Assembly (NCBI GenBank): GCA_910586955.1
Contig: CAJUMM010000001.1
Span: 1 to 64,000, forward strand
Length of the DNA stretch: 64,000 bases
Direction of reading: 5' to 3'
From: an uncultured Lachnospiraceae bacterium
GTDB lineage: Bacteria; Bacillota; Clostridia; Lachnospirales; Lachnospiraceae
Part shown: positions 14,691 to 24,286 of the stretch, in pieces
Position numbering within the stretch: position 1 is the stretch's first letter
Layout: each line of letters starts with the position of its first letter
Notes under the pieces: generated by a model
The model's input: the letters and a program-made list of their open reading frames with translations, nothing else
The model's database searches: none
What the model was told of the DNA's origin: nothing
Made by a program: the position numbers and the translations under genes

Positions 14691-16562
14691 ATGTGCGGCA
14701 TTTGCGGATTTATTGGAAAGACCAGGGGAGACTGGAAACGCGAGGAGATCCTGGAGGAGATGAAGGATGCCATCCGGCACCGGGGACCGGATGACGGGGG
14801 GACCTGGATGGCGGAGGACGCTGCCCTGGGATTCCGGCGTTTGAGCATTATCGATTTAAATACAGGCGCGCAGCCTATGGAAAATGAGACCGGGGATAAG
14901 ATTGTGGTATTCAACGGTGAGATTTACAACTACCGGGAGCTGCGGGAAGAGCTTCTGGAGGCAGGCCACGTGTTTAAGACCAAGGCCGATACGGAAGTCC
15001 TGCTCCACGGCTACGAGCAGTGGGGAGAGGATATGCTGGGGCGCCTCCGGGGGATGTTTGCTTTTCTGATTTGGGATTCCAGGAAAAAAGAGGCCTTTGC
15101 GGCCCGGGATTTTTTCGGTATCAAGCCATTCTTTTATACGCTTTTGGGGGAAAACCTGGTGTTTGCCTCAGAGATTAAAAGTATCCTTAAGTATCCGGAG
15201 TATCAGCGGGAATTGAATGAGGAAGCGCTGGAACATTATCTTTCTTTTCAGTACTCCGGTCTGGAAGAGAGCTTTTTCAAAGGAGTTTACCGGCTGGAAC
15301 CAGGCTGCTGCCTGCGGTATCAGGCAGTGGACGGGACTTTGGATATCCGGAAATATTTTGAGCCGGATCTTAAGCCGGAGAAAGGAAAGAGCGAGGAAGA
15401 ATGGGTAGCCCAGGTGGATGAATTGATGCGGGATTCTGTCCGGGCCCACAACATTGCAGACGTAGAAATAGGAACCTTTCTTTCCGGCGGGGTAGACTCC
15501 AGCATGATAGCGGCGGAGTTTGAGGGAACCCGGGCCTACACGGTGGGATTCAGCCATGAGGGGAGCAAGTACAGCGAAATTGACTTTGCCCGCCAGACGG
15601 CCAAGCGCTGCGGGCTTTCCCACAAAGGGCGGGAGATTCAGGAGCAGGAATTCTGGGAGGCAGTTCCCGAGGTTCTCTACTATATGGACGAGCCCCTGGC
15701 AGATCCTTCGGCAGTGGCCCTGTATTTTCTGTCGAAAGAGGCGTCCAAGGATGTGAAAGTGGTGATGTCCGGGGAAGGCTCCGACGAGTTTTTCGGCGGC
15801 TACCGGATTTACTGTGAGCCCGGTTCTTTAAGAGGATATCAGCGCCTTCCCAGAGGCTTAAGGACGGCCCTTGCGAAACTGGCCCTTCATCTGCCGAAGA
15901 TGAAGGGGAGGCAGTTCCTGATCCGGGGCAGCAAAACGGTGGAAGAGAGATTTATCGGTAATGCCAATATTTTTTCCTATGAGGAGCGGCGCCAGATTTT
16001 GAAACATACCACAGACGCAGTGAGCCCTCAGAGTTTTCTGGCCGGAGATTACAAACGGACGGCAGGGATGGCAGATGAAGACCGGATGCAGGAGATTGAC
16101 CTGCGCCGCTGGCTGCCGGGGGATATTCTCCAGAAAGCAGACCGCATGAGCATGGCAAATTCCCTGGAGGTGCGGGTGCCGTTTCTGGATCGGGTGCTTT
16201 TCCAGGAGGCCCGTCGTCTGCCGGCAGATTTGAAACAGTGCAAGGGAACCACCAAGTATGTCCTGCGCCAGGCGGCCAAACGTTATCTGGATCCGGAGAC
16301 CAGCGCCCGGCCCAAGCTGGGCTTCCCCATTCCCATCCGCGTGTGGATGCGGGAGGAGAAGGGCGGCTATGAGAAGATCCGCAAAGTGTTTGCCGGGGAG
16401 ACCGCCGGAAGGTATTTCTACCAGGACAAGCTTATGAAGCTTTTGGAGGATCACAAGAATGGAAAGGCGGATAACAGCCGGAAAATCTGGACGGTATATG
16501 CCTTCTGCGTGTGGTATGACGTTTATTTCGGCGGACAGGAGATAGCGGTACAGGCAGGCTGA
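14691..16562 (+). CDS. asnB: Asparagine synthetase B, glutamine-hydrolysing
   Basis: This 623-residue enzyme makes asparagine from aspartate, glutamine and ATP. The start at 14691 is fixed by Cys2 (MCGICGF), the nucleophile of the glutaminase domain (about 1-200), and by GGAGG at 14678-14682. An upstream in-frame ATG at 14676 would bury that Cys. The synthetase domain carries the pyrophosphate loop LSGGVDSSMIA and GEGSDEFFGGY. The length fits the AsnB family. It is preceded by its own promoter and followed by a terminator, so it is a single-gene unit. A related amidotransferase that modifies cell-wall precursors cannot be excluded. Confidence 0.9.
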   Translation: MCGICGFIGKTRGDWKREEILEEMKDAIRHRGPDDGGTWMAEDAALGFRRLSIIDLNTGAQPMENETGDKIVVFNGEIYNYRELREELLEAGHVFKTKADTEVLLHGYEQWGEDMLGRLRGMFAFLIWDSRKKEAFAARDFFGIKPFFYTLLGENLVFASEIKSILKYPEYQRELNEEALEHYLSFQYSGLEESFFKGVYRLEPGCCLRYQAVDGTLDIRKYFEPDLKPEKGKSEEEWVAQVDELMRDSVRAHNIADVEIGTFLSGGVDSSMIAAEFEGTRAYTVGFSHEGSKYSEIDFARQTAKRCGLSHKGREIQEQEFWEAVPEVLYYMDEPLADPSAVALYFLSKEASKDVKVVMSGEGSDEFFGGYRIYCEPGSLRGYQRLPRGLRTALAKLALHLPKMKGRQFLIRGSKTVEERFIGNANIFSYEERRQILKHTTDAVSPQSFLAGDYKRTAGMADEDRMQEIDLRRWLPGDILQKADRMSMANSLEVRVPFLDRVLFQEARRLPADLKQCKGTTKYVLRQAAKRYLDPETSARPKLGFPIPIRVWMREEKGGYEKIRKVFAGETAGRYFYQDKLMKLLEDHKNGKADNSRKIWTVYAFCVWYDVYFGGQEIAVQAG

Positions 16563-16885
16563 GAAGATTATAATGAAAGCGGAGCTGTTGCAAACGGAGC
16601 GGATTGATTGGCTGCTGGGCATCGGCTCCTTTTTTTGCGCAGGGAACTCCAAAAGACCTGTAAAGTGCTGTTTTATCCCCCTATTTTGCGGCATTGTCCT
16701 ACTGTAAACTGCATAAAAAAGATATAAAATATGAATAGATTCTAAACAAAATGACGGCCTGAAAAAAGAATTGGAAAGAAGTATCCGGCAGAAGCTACAA
16801 AAGAAGGAAAGAGCAGTAATGGAAATACGTACCGGACGGAGAGGTTCCGCCCGGTTCTGTATAAATAAAGATGGAGGGAAAAAGT
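16563..16885. other. 323-base gap between asnB and the AfuABC-type operon
   Basis: It holds the asnB terminator (16581-16636), an AT-rich stretch with TATAAAAT-like sequence near 16722 but no convincing -35 box at normal spacing, and a hairpin at 16831-16855. In the hairpin ACCGGACGGA pairs with TCCGCCCGGT with one mismatch, just upstream of the next ribosome site. No supported gene was seen. Confidence 0.5.
16581..16636 (+). terminator. Terminator of asnB
   Basis: GGAGCTGTTGC (16581-16591) pairs with GCATCGGCTCC (16619-16629) with one mismatch and one G-U, followed by seven T. Confidence 0.65.
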
Positions 16886-17977
16886 ATGAAAAGAAGAATT
16901 GCCATTGTGATGGCCCTTGTGGTAGCTATGAGTTCACTGGCTGCCTGCGGTAAGAAGGAAGCACCTGCAGAGGCTCCGGCCCCGGCGGAGAGCGAAGGCG
17001 GGGAGACCCAGGCTCCGGAGGCGGAAGAGCCGGTTGCCGGCGGAGAACTGGAGGATACAGGAGAATTGACTCTTTATTATTCCAACTCTACCGAGTGGGC
17101 GGATCCCATTATCCAGGAGTTTGAGGAGCAGACCGGCATCAAGGTAAGCCTGGTGCAGGACGGAACCTCTTCCCTGTTTGCACGTATCAAGGCCGAGGCC
17201 GGCAATCCCCAGGGAGACGTTGTATGGGGCGGCGTGATCGATACCTACCGTGCGAACCAGGATCTCCTTCAGCCGTACACCAGCTCTGAGGCGGCAAGCC
17301 TGAAGCCTGACGCGGTGGATCCCAACGGATACTACACCGGCTTCGATATGGGGCCCATGGTTATGATTTATAACACCGATTTGATTCCGGAGGATGAGGC
17401 TCCCACCAAGTGGGCGGATCTCCTGGATGAGAAATACAAAGGAAAGATTGCCAACGCAGACCCGACGGCGTCCTCTTCCGCATTTGCCTGCATTATGTCC
17501 ATCATTCTGGCTTATGGTACAGACGATGGCAAGGGATACGAGTTTGTAGAGCAGCTGGTTCAGAATATGGAAGGCAAAGTAATCAGCTCCTCCTCAGGCG
17601 TGTACAAAGGAGTGGCAGACGGCGAGTATCTCATTGGCCTGACCTATGAGGAGGCTGCTCTTCGCTACATAGAGTCCGGTGCAAGCATCGCAGTTGTATA
17701 TCCCGAGGAGGGTACCTCCTCCAGTCCTTCCGGCTGTGCCATTGTGAAGGATTGCAAGAATCCCAAGAGCGCGCAGATGTTCATTGATTACCTGAGCGGC
17801 AAGGAAGTACAGTCCCAGCTGGGTGGGCTGAACCGCCGTTCCGTCCGCACAGACGTTGAGGATCCGGATACCATGGAAGCGTGGGAGAACATCAACTTTG
17901 TAGATATGGATATTGACTGGACTTCTTCTCATACGGAAGAGTTCAATGAAAAATGGAATGATTTTATCACACAGTAA
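16886..17977 (+). CDS. AfuA/FbpA-type substrate-binding lipoprotein
   Basis: This 363-residue lipoprotein captures the substrate of the importer encoded downstream. The signal peptide ends in a LAAC lipobox, followed by a Pro/Glu-rich linker. The mature part is a type II binding fold (ELTLYYSNSTEWADPIIQEFEEQ, then DVVWGGVIDTY). The start at 16886 has GGAGGG upstream; an in-frame ATG at 16871 lies before that site. The adjacent Tyr-Tyr pair that binds iron in FbpA is not visible in the expected region (about 180-210). Together with the phosphatase gene downstream, this favours a phosphorylated sugar or similar anion over ferric iron. Confidence 0.82.
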   Translation: MKRRIAIVMALVVAMSSLAACGKKEAPAEAPAPAESEGGETQAPEAEEPVAGGELEDTGELTLYYSNSTEWADPIIQEFEEQTGIKVSLVQDGTSSLFARIKAEAGNPQGDVVWGGVIDTYRANQDLLQPYTSSEAASLKPDAVDPNGYYTGFDMGPMVMIYNTDLIPEDEAPTKWADLLDEKYKGKIANADPTASSSAFACIMSIILAYGTDDGKGYEFVEQLVQNMEGKVISSSSGVYKGVADGEYLIGLTYEEAALRYIESGASIAVVYPEEGTSSSPSGCAIVKDCKNPKSAQMFIDYLSGKEVQSQLGGLNRRSVRTDVEDPDTMEAWENINFVDMDIDWTSSHTEEFNEKWNDFITQ

Positions 17978-17996
17978 GAGATTTCAGTGAGGTTGG

Positions 17997-18028
17997 AAGG
18001 GACGGCGCTTAGACGCCGTCCCTTTTCT
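17997..18028 (+). terminator. Intra-operon terminator-like hairpin
   Basis: AAGGGACGGCG (17997-18007) pairs exactly with CGCCGTCCCTT (18014-18024), followed by TTCT. It lies between the binding-protein and ATPase genes, directly before the ATPase ribosome site. It probably lets part of the transcription through, giving excess binding protein. Confidence 0.7.
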
Positions 18029-18042
18029 ATGGAGGGAAAAGA

Positions 18043-19116
18043 ATGAGTAGTCAGAGAGTAAAAATTGAAGGCGCTACAAAGGTATATGGAGACTTTAAAG
18101 CCTGCGACCATATCAGCCTGGATATCAACGAGGGAGAATTTTTTACCCTTCTGGGGCCGTCCGGATGCGGAAAGACCACGCTGCTTCGGATGATTGCCGG
18201 TTTCAACCCCATCGATGATGGAACCATCTATTTTAATGAGAATGTGATCAATCATATTCCGGCGGATAAGCGGAACATCGGAATGGTATTCCAGAATTAT
18301 GCGATCTTTCCCCATATGACGGTGAAGGAAAATGTGGCTTACGGACTGCGGGCCAGAAAGATCAAGGGCCAGGAGCTGGAAGACCGGACGATGGAGGCCA
18401 TGAAGATGATGCAGATCGATGAACTGAAGGATCGGATGCCCAGCCAGCTTTCCGGCGGACAGCAGCAGAGGGTGGCTCTTGCCCGGGCCATTGTCATTCA
18501 TCCCGACGTACTGCTGATGGATGAGCCCTTGTGCAACCTGGACGCCAAGCTGCGGGTTACCATGCGTACCGGAATCAAGAAGATCCAGAAGCAGCTGAAT
18601 ATTACCACCATCTATGTGACCCATGATCAGGAGGAGGCGCTCTCTATCTCGGATCGGATTGCGGTGATTCATGACGGACAGGTGGAGCAGGTGGGGGAGC
18701 CAAAGGAGATCTATACCAGGCCGGCCAATATGTTTGTGGCGAACTTTATCGGAACCTCCAGCTTCCTGGACGGAACGGCCAAAGGCGGCGAAGTGACGGT
18801 TCTTGGAAAGAAGAAGATGGCTTTTCCTATGGATAAGGATTTTGAGGGGGCGGTAAAGGTGTCTATCCGGCCGGAATATGTGCTGCTGGACGCCCCCAAA
18901 GAGGGAGAGATTCAGGGAACTATTACGCTGGCCACCTTCCTGGGCGATTTTATGAATTATGAGATCGAACTGGAGAACAAGCAGATTATTGAGATCAATG
19001 AATACACCGACCGCATGGACAATGTCCGCAGAGTTGGGGATTCGGTAAGCCTGAACCTGATGGAAAACAGAATCAGCATTTTTGATGCCAAGACTGAGAA
19101 ATCGCTTATGATCTAG
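18043..19116 (+). CDS. ABC transporter ATPase, AfuC/FbpC/PotA type
   Basis: The 357-residue ATPase energises the importer. Walker A is GPSGCGKTT, the signature is LSGGQQQRVALARA, and Walker B is VLLMDEPLCNLD. The C-terminal 110 residues form the TOBE-type regulatory domain (VSIRPEYVLL). GGAGGG at 18031-18036 precedes the ATG. It is followed after 16 bases by the permease gene. The family serves iron, polyamine, phosphonate and hexose-phosphate importers, so the ATPase does not reveal the substrate. Confidence 0.92.
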   Translation: MSSQRVKIEGATKVYGDFKACDHISLDINEGEFFTLLGPSGCGKTTLLRMIAGFNPIDDGTIYFNENVINHIPADKRNIGMVFQNYAIFPHMTVKENVAYGLRARKIKGQELEDRTMEAMKMMQIDELKDRMPSQLSGGQQQRVALARAIVIHPDVLLMDEPLCNLDAKLRVTMRTGIKKIQKQLNITTIYVTHDQEEALSISDRIAVIHDGQVEQVGEPKEIYTRPANMFVANFIGTSSFLDGTAKGGEVTVLGKKKMAFPMDKDFEGAVKVSIRPEYVLLDAPKEGEIQGTITLATFLGDFMNYEIELENKQIIEINEYTDRMDNVRRVGDSVSLNLMENRISIFDAKTEKSLMI

Positions 19117-19132
19117 GGGAAAGGAGCCAGAG

Positions 19133-20815
19133 ATGGAAAAAGCAAAGAAGAAAAAACTGTATGAACGATTTCATATAGAAAAATTTGATTTCTGGACCAT
19201 TGTAAGCCTTCTGATTGTGATCGTGTGTCTGGTGTTTATCGTGTTTCCCTTTTTGAACCTGATTGTGCAGAGTTTTCACGATACAACTACCAACACCTTT
19301 ACCATGGAGAATTATCTGAAATTCTTCCAGAAACGCTATTATAAGGAGGCGCTGCGAAACAGCCTGGTTGTCAGTACGGTGGTTACGATTCTGGCAACCT
19401 GCCTGGGGGTGCCCTTAGCTTATATTGGAACCCGGTTCAACCTGTATTTAAAACGTGTAATCTATATTATGATTGTGCTTTCTATGCTGTCTCCGCCCTT
19501 TATCGGCGCATACGCATGGATTACCCTTCTTGGCCGGGCAGGCTTTATCACCAAGCTGCTGGCGTCCATAGGCATTGAGCTGGGGGAGATCTATGGTTTC
19601 AAGGGGATCGTCCTGGTGTTTACCCTGAAGCTGTACCCCATGGTCTACCTCTATGTGTCAGGAGCTTTAGGCAGCATTGATGCGTCCCTGGAGGAGGCCA
19701 GTGAGAATCTGGGCGTATCCGGTATACGAAGGATTATGAAGGTGACCTTCCCGGTAATTACCCCGACCATCCTGTCTGCCGCCCTGATGGTATTTATGAC
19801 GGCACTGGCGGATTTTGGTACACCCAGGCTTATCGGTGAGGGCTACAACACCCTTCCCGTTATCATTTACAAGGAGTTCTTAAATGAGGTGGGAACGGAC
19901 ACCGGCTTTGCCAGCGCTCTCAGCGTGGTGATCATTATCATTGCCCTGGCAGTGCTCTTTGTGCAGAAGCGTTTTGTGGACAGCAAGAGCTACAATATGA
20001 CCAGCCTGCGCCCGCCCAAAGTAGTGGATCTTCCGGTGCCCAAGAGGATTCTGGCCACAGCGGTGGTATTTCTGGTATCCTTCCTTTCCATACTGCCGCA
20101 GATTACAGTGACCATTCAGTCCTTCCTGAAGACCAACGGGCCGCTCTTTGTTCCCGGCGTCAGCCTGGACAGCTACCGGAACGTCATGAACAAGCTGGGG
20201 CAGAGTATTACCAATACCTTCCTCTTTGGATTTATTGCCATGGCGATCATTGTGCTGCTGTCGCTCTTTGGCGCCTACCTGATTGTGCGGAGAAAGGGCT
20301 TTACGGCGGATCTGATTGATCTGCTGCTGATGTTCCCCTATGTGATTCCGGGTGCTGTTTTGGGTATCTGCCTTACCGTATCCTTTAACCAGGGGCCCAT
20401 CCTTCTGACTGGTACCATGTGGATTATCATTCTATCCTTCGTGATCCGGAAGCTTCCGTATACCATGCGTTCCAGTGTGGGCATTCTCTACCAGATTGAC
20501 CGATCGGTGGAGGAGGCATCCATCAGCCTGAGTGTGCCGCCTATGAAGACTTTCTTCAAGACGACGGTGCCCCTGATGATTCCGGGCGTAATCTCCGGTG
20601 CGGTGCTGAGCCTGATCAGCGTGATCAATACTCTGAGCGCAACGCTGATCCTGTATACAGGAAAGACGGTTACCATTCCGGTGGCTATCTTCAACTGTGT
20701 AAACAATGATGCTTACGGGCAGGCGGCAGCGCTGTCCACCATATTGACCCTGGCAACCATTGTATGTCTGTTGGTATTCAATAAGCTTACTGACGGAAAG
20801 GGCAGTGTGGTCTGA
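19133..20815 (+). CDS. ABC transporter permease with two fused membrane domains
   Basis: At 560 residues this is about twice the size of a single permease domain. Two copies of the binding-protein-dependent transport inner-membrane domain are visible, each with an EAA loop: DASLEEASENLGVSGIRR in the first half and DRSVEEASISLSVPPMKT in the second. AfuB, FbpB and ThiP have this fused architecture. About twelve membrane segments are expected. It is read with the ATPase gene, and AAAGGAG lies 8 bases before its start. Confidence 0.92.
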   Translation: MEKAKKKKLYERFHIEKFDFWTIVSLLIVIVCLVFIVFPFLNLIVQSFHDTTTNTFTMENYLKFFQKRYYKEALRNSLVVSTVVTILATCLGVPLAYIGTRFNLYLKRVIYIMIVLSMLSPPFIGAYAWITLLGRAGFITKLLASIGIELGEIYGFKGIVLVFTLKLYPMVYLYVSGALGSIDASLEEASENLGVSGIRRIMKVTFPVITPTILSAALMVFMTALADFGTPRLIGEGYNTLPVIIYKEFLNEVGTDTGFASALSVVIIIIALAVLFVQKRFVDSKSYNMTSLRPPKVVDLPVPKRILATAVVFLVSFLSILPQITVTIQSFLKTNGPLFVPGVSLDSYRNVMNKLGQSITNTFLFGFIAMAIIVLLSLFGAYLIVRRKGFTADLIDLLLMFPYVIPGAVLGICLTVSFNQGPILLTGTMWIIILSFVIRKLPYTMRSSVGILYQIDRSVEEASISLSVPPMKTFFKTTVPLMIPGVISGAVLSLISVINTLSATLILYTGKTVTIPVAIFNCVNNDAYGQAAALSTILTLATIVCLLVFNKLTDGKGSVV

Positions 20816-20899
20816 GGGGATGCTCTGTGTGTAATTATTGAAAAGAAATTTTGAGAATTATATAATGAAAGCGATCAACGGGAAACGGAGCTTTCACTT

Positions 20900-22618
20900 A
20901 TGCAAAAAAAGATAAACGAGAGTTATTTTTACCGCATATTTACCTCTATGTTTGCAGTCTGCCTGGTATCTGTCCTGATTATGGGGTTTGTCACCGGAGG
21001 AGTTTTCTACGGCCTTTATGAGACAAACCTGAAGGAATCCTGCCAGGCGACTGCGGAGAGGATCTGCACGTCGGTAGAAAATGTGGTCTGGAGCTATGAG
21101 GAGATGCTTCTGGAGCTGGATTCGGATGAGGCGGTCCGCTCTTTTATGAAGGGGGAGCAGCAGGATACCAATGTACTGATGCAGGAGCTGTATATGCTCC
21201 GGAACAGCTTTGTAGAAAAGGCAACCATAAGCGCCATACGCCTCCAGGATCGGCAGTGCATTTCTACCTCAAAATATATGATGGCAGATTTAAACGGAGA
21301 GTTTCCCAACTGGGGGGTATTCCGGAAAGCAAATATGACGGAGGGCACAGCCCTTTACGCAGTAGCCCGGGATGCGCTTCTCAGTCCGGAGGATCGGATC
21401 TGCATGGCCAAGGCCTGCAGGGGAGAAGGGGGAACAGTACAGGGATATCTGCTGGTGGAAATACCCAGAAGTACGCTGGAGCTGCTGGTGGCAGAGGGCT
21501 CGGATCAGTATAACACCAGCACGCTGATTGTGAACAAAAGCGCTTCCGTGATTTACCATTCCGGCGGAATTGCCCTGGAAGGTTTGGGAAAAGCGGAGGC
21601 TTACGGGTATTCCCGGAAGCTGGAAGCAGGGGAGCAGAATACAGGCCACAATTTTGCTTTCAGCAAAAGCGAAGTGCTGGGCCTGACAATTATGCAGGAG
21701 ATCCCCTCGGGGACCCTTTCTATCATTATGACGCCCCTGCTTCTGGCTATGGCTGTGGGGGTGCTGGTGATTGTCCTGCTGGCATTTCTGTATTCCCGGC
21801 GTCTGGCAAAATCGGTCTGTGATCCCATAGAGGAGATTATAGAATCCATGGGAACAGTGGAAGAAGGGGACTTGTCTGTGCGCCTGAACTTTGAGCGGGA
21901 GGATGAGATCGGACAGCTTGGCCGGGCTTTTGACTCCATGACCGGACGGGTGGAGGAACTTATGGAACGGGTGGAGGAGGAAAAACACAGTCTCTGGGTT
22001 GCGGAGACCCGCTCTTTAAGTCTTCAGATGAATCCCCATTTTCTGTATAATACTTTGGATTTGATAAAGTGGAATGCCAAACTGGGCAAAAATGAAGAGA
22101 TTGTAAACATTGCCGTGCTTTTGGGCCGGGTGCTTCGCAGGGTCATGAATACTAAAAGTGATCTGGTGGAAGTGTCCTATGAGCTGGAGATTGTCCATTC
22201 TTTTGTGGAAATCCAGAAAAAGCATTACGGCGACCGTCTGGCCATGAGCGTGGATGTGGAGGAAGAGCTGATGGGACTCTACATTCCCAAGCTTGTGATA
22301 CAGCCTATTGTGGAAAATGCCATTGTGCACGGTTTTTCCGGGACGGCGGAAACCTGCCAGATCCGGATTAGCGGGAAGCTTCGGGAAAATACTTATCTGG
22401 TGTTTGAGATAGAAGACAACGGAATTGGGATGACGGAGAGGGAGCTTTCGCATATTCTGGAGTTCCGGCAGGAGGGTATGCACCATATCGGTTTGAATAA
22501 CGTACAGCGCAGGGCAAGGCTCTTTGGAGACGAAAGCTGCGGAATCGCTGCAAGAAGCCGTCCGGGCCAGGGGACGACGGTAACTTTGGTTTTGAAGGCG
22601 GTAGAAAAGCCGGCCTAG
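20900..22618 (+). CDS. YesM-type sensor histidine kinase
   Basis: The 572-residue kinase has a membrane segment near 15-37, an extracellular sensor region to about 280, a second membrane segment near 280-305 and a HAMP domain (PIEEIIESMGTVEEGDLSVRL). The His-kinase domain has His380 in QMNPHFLYNTLD, typical of the YesM/LytS class, then an ATPase domain with VENAIVHG and DNGIGM. It should phosphorylate the regulator encoded 17 bases downstream. The ribosome site is weak (GGAG near 20887). Its position after the importer genes suggests that it senses the imported substrate or its binding protein. Confidence 0.9.
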   Translation: MQKKINESYFYRIFTSMFAVCLVSVLIMGFVTGGVFYGLYETNLKESCQATAERICTSVENVVWSYEEMLLELDSDEAVRSFMKGEQQDTNVLMQELYMLRNSFVEKATISAIRLQDRQCISTSKYMMADLNGEFPNWGVFRKANMTEGTALYAVARDALLSPEDRICMAKACRGEGGTVQGYLLVEIPRSTLELLVAEGSDQYNTSTLIVNKSASVIYHSGGIALEGLGKAEAYGYSRKLEAGEQNTGHNFAFSKSEVLGLTIMQEIPSGTLSIIMTPLLLAMAVGVLVIVLLAFLYSRRLAKSVCDPIEEIIESMGTVEEGDLSVRLNFEREDEIGQLGRAFDSMTGRVEELMERVEEEKHSLWVAETRSLSLQMNPHFLYNTLDLIKWNAKLGKNEEIVNIAVLLGRVLRRVMNTKSDLVEVSYELEIVHSFVEIQKKHYGDRLAMSVDVEEELMGLYIPKLVIQPIVENAIVHGFSGTAETCQIRISGKLRENTYLVFEIEDNGIGMTERELSHILEFRQEGMHHIGLNNVQRRARLFGDESCGIAARSRPGQGTTVTLVLKAVEKPA

Positions 22619-22635
22619 AAAGGCAGAGAAAACAG

Positions 22636-23415
22636 ATGATGCGAGTGCTTTTGGTGGAAGATGAGGAACTGATCCGGGAGGGCCTGCGGCTGACGACACC
22701 CTGGGGTGAATGGGGGATGGAGGTGGTGGGAGAAGCCGGAGACGGAGAGGAAGGCGCAGAAAAGATTCTTAAGCTTAGGCCGGATATTGTAATTACCGAC
22801 GTAAAAATGCCCAAGCTTGGGGGCCTGGAAATGATTGAGAGATTAAAGGGGAAGACGGACTGCGAATATATTATTTTGTCCGGATATGACGAGTTTGCTT
22901 TTGCAAAGCAGGCCCTCCACCTGGAAGTACAGGAGTACCTTTTAAAACCGGTGGATGATGGGGAACTGAAAGAAGCTTTGGAAAATATTTCGGAAAAGAT
23001 AAAAAAGAAGCAGAAGACAGGGGCCGGGGAAGAGCTGTCCCAGCCCTTGGATGTCCGCAATCTCCAAGACAAATATCTGGACCGTGCCATGAAAATCCTA
23101 AGGGAGCGCTATTGGGAAAACCTGACTTTGAAAAGCGTGGCGGATGATCTGCTGATCAGCGACAGCTATCTGGGAAAGCTTTTTAAGAGCAAGACCGGCT
23201 ATACTTTTCTGGAAATGCTGACATTTTACCGGATCCGGGCGGCTGTGGATTATCTGTGCGGCACAGACAAAAAGGTTTATGAGATTGCGTATGCCATCGG
23301 ATATAACGATCCGAAATATTTCAGCCGGGTATTTTGCCGTGTAACGGGGATGAAACCTATGGAACTGAAAAACGGCAGGCATTTGCCGGAGGACCATATT
23401 TTGAAGCATTTGTAG
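22636..23415 (+). CDS. YesN-type response regulator with AraC DNA-binding domain
   Basis: The 259-residue protein has a receiver domain at 1-120 with the phospho-acceptor Asp55 (IVITDVKMPK) and Lys in LLKPVDD. An AraC-type domain with two helix-turn-helix motifs occupies about 150-250 (LKSVADDLLISDSYLGKLFK and VYEIAYAIGYNDPKYFSRVF). It probably activates the AfuABC-type operon in response to the neighbouring kinase. A second ATG lies one codon downstream (22639), and the ribosome site is too weak to decide between them. Confidence 0.9.
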   Translation: MMRVLLVEDEELIREGLRLTTPWGEWGMEVVGEAGDGEEGAEKILKLRPDIVITDVKMPKLGGLEMIERLKGKTDCEYIILSGYDEFAFAKQALHLEVQEYLLKPVDDGELKEALENISEKIKKKQKTGAGEELSQPLDVRNLQDKYLDRAMKILRERYWENLTLKSVADDLLISDSYLGKLFKSKTGYTFLEMLTFYRIRAAVDYLCGTDKKVYEIAYAIGYNDPKYFSRVFCRVTGMKPMELKNGRHLPEDHILKHL

Positions 23416-23445
23416 GAACGGGAAATAAGAACAGGGGAGATTTTC

Positions 23446-24234
23446 ATGGAAACGGAACTTTTGTTGGAAAAAATATGCCGGATTGTGAGAGAGGCGGGAG
23501 ATTTGATACGTTCCTGCGCTTCTGTGGGAGAGTGCAGGGCAAAAGAGGGAGCGGCTAATTTTGTCACCAGGTACGATTCTATGGTTCAGGAGTTTTTGAT
23601 TGGAAAGCTCTCTAAATTGGTGCCGGATGCTGTTTTTGTAGGGGAGGAGGATGGTTATTCGGAGGGAAAGATAGAGAGGGGATATACGTTTATCATTGAT
23701 CCCATCGACGGAACCACAAACTTTATCTGCGGATTTCTGTTCAGCGGTATCAGCGTAGGGCTTTCCCTTCACGGCGTGATGGAGGCCGGGGTGGTATACA
23801 ATCCCTTTCGGGAAGAGTTGTTTGCAGCCGGAAGGGGAATAGGAGCGTATCTCAACGGAAAGCGCATAGAGGCGGGAAATCATCCTCTTAGAGAGGGGGT
23901 CCTCTGTATGGATACGGCGCCCTATACTCCGGAGATCCGGGAGGCGGTGTTTCAGGAGCTTTTGAAGCTTTCCTATCTGTGCATGGATATGCGCAGTCTG
24001 GGATCGGCGGCTCTTAGCATCTGTTACGTGGCCTGCGGCCGGAGCGCGGCATATCTTTCCCCTAAGCTCTGCGCCTGGGACTATGCGGCTGCATCTCTGA
24101 TTCTTGCGGAGGCGGGGGGAAAGATCACCCGGAAGAACGGAGATCCCCTGAAGCTGGAGACGGGTGTTCCGGTGCTGGCAGCAAATTCCAGGGCTCATGA
24201 AGAACTTTTGAAAAGCGGGATTCTGCTTTCATAA
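23446..24234 (+). CDS. Inositol-monophosphatase-family sugar phosphatase
   Basis: This 262-residue metal-dependent phosphatase removes phosphate from inositol phosphates, sugar phosphates or related compounds. Metal-binding motifs are VGEEDG, DPIDGTTNF and the closing WDYAAASLILAEAGG. The length is typical of the SuhB/IMPase family. It follows the response regulator by 30 bases and precedes a strong terminator, so it is probably the last gene of the operon. A phosphatase next to an AfuABC-type importer would free a sugar from an imported sugar phosphate. The true substrate is not shown by sequence. Confidence 0.88.
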   Translation: METELLLEKICRIVREAGDLIRSCASVGECRAKEGAANFVTRYDSMVQEFLIGKLSKLVPDAVFVGEEDGYSEGKIERGYTFIIDPIDGTTNFICGFLFSGISVGLSLHGVMEAGVVYNPFREELFAAGRGIGAYLNGKRIEAGNHPLREGVLCMDTAPYTPEIREAVFQELLKLSYLCMDMRSLGSAALSICYVACGRSAAYLSPKLCAWDYAAASLILAEAGGKITRKNGDPLKLETGVPVLAANSRAHEELLKSGILLS

Positions 24235-24240
24235 AAATTC

Positions 24241-24275
24241 CGGCCGGATAAGAAATTATCCGGCCGCAGTTTTTC
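24241..24275. terminator. Two-way terminator between phosphatase gene and pncB
   Basis: CGGCCGGATAA (24241-24251) and TTATCCGGCCG (24256-24266) pair exactly around a GAAA tetraloop. T5 follows on the plus strand and a run of A precedes the left arm, giving T on the minus strand. Confidence 0.85.
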
Positions 24276-24286
24276 ATTATGCTTTA

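Noticed and set aside
16886..20815. Ferric iron importer FbpABC
   Set aside because: Not excluded, but no Tyr-Tyr iron site was seen and the phosphatase and YesM/YesN genes point to a carbohydrate phosphate.
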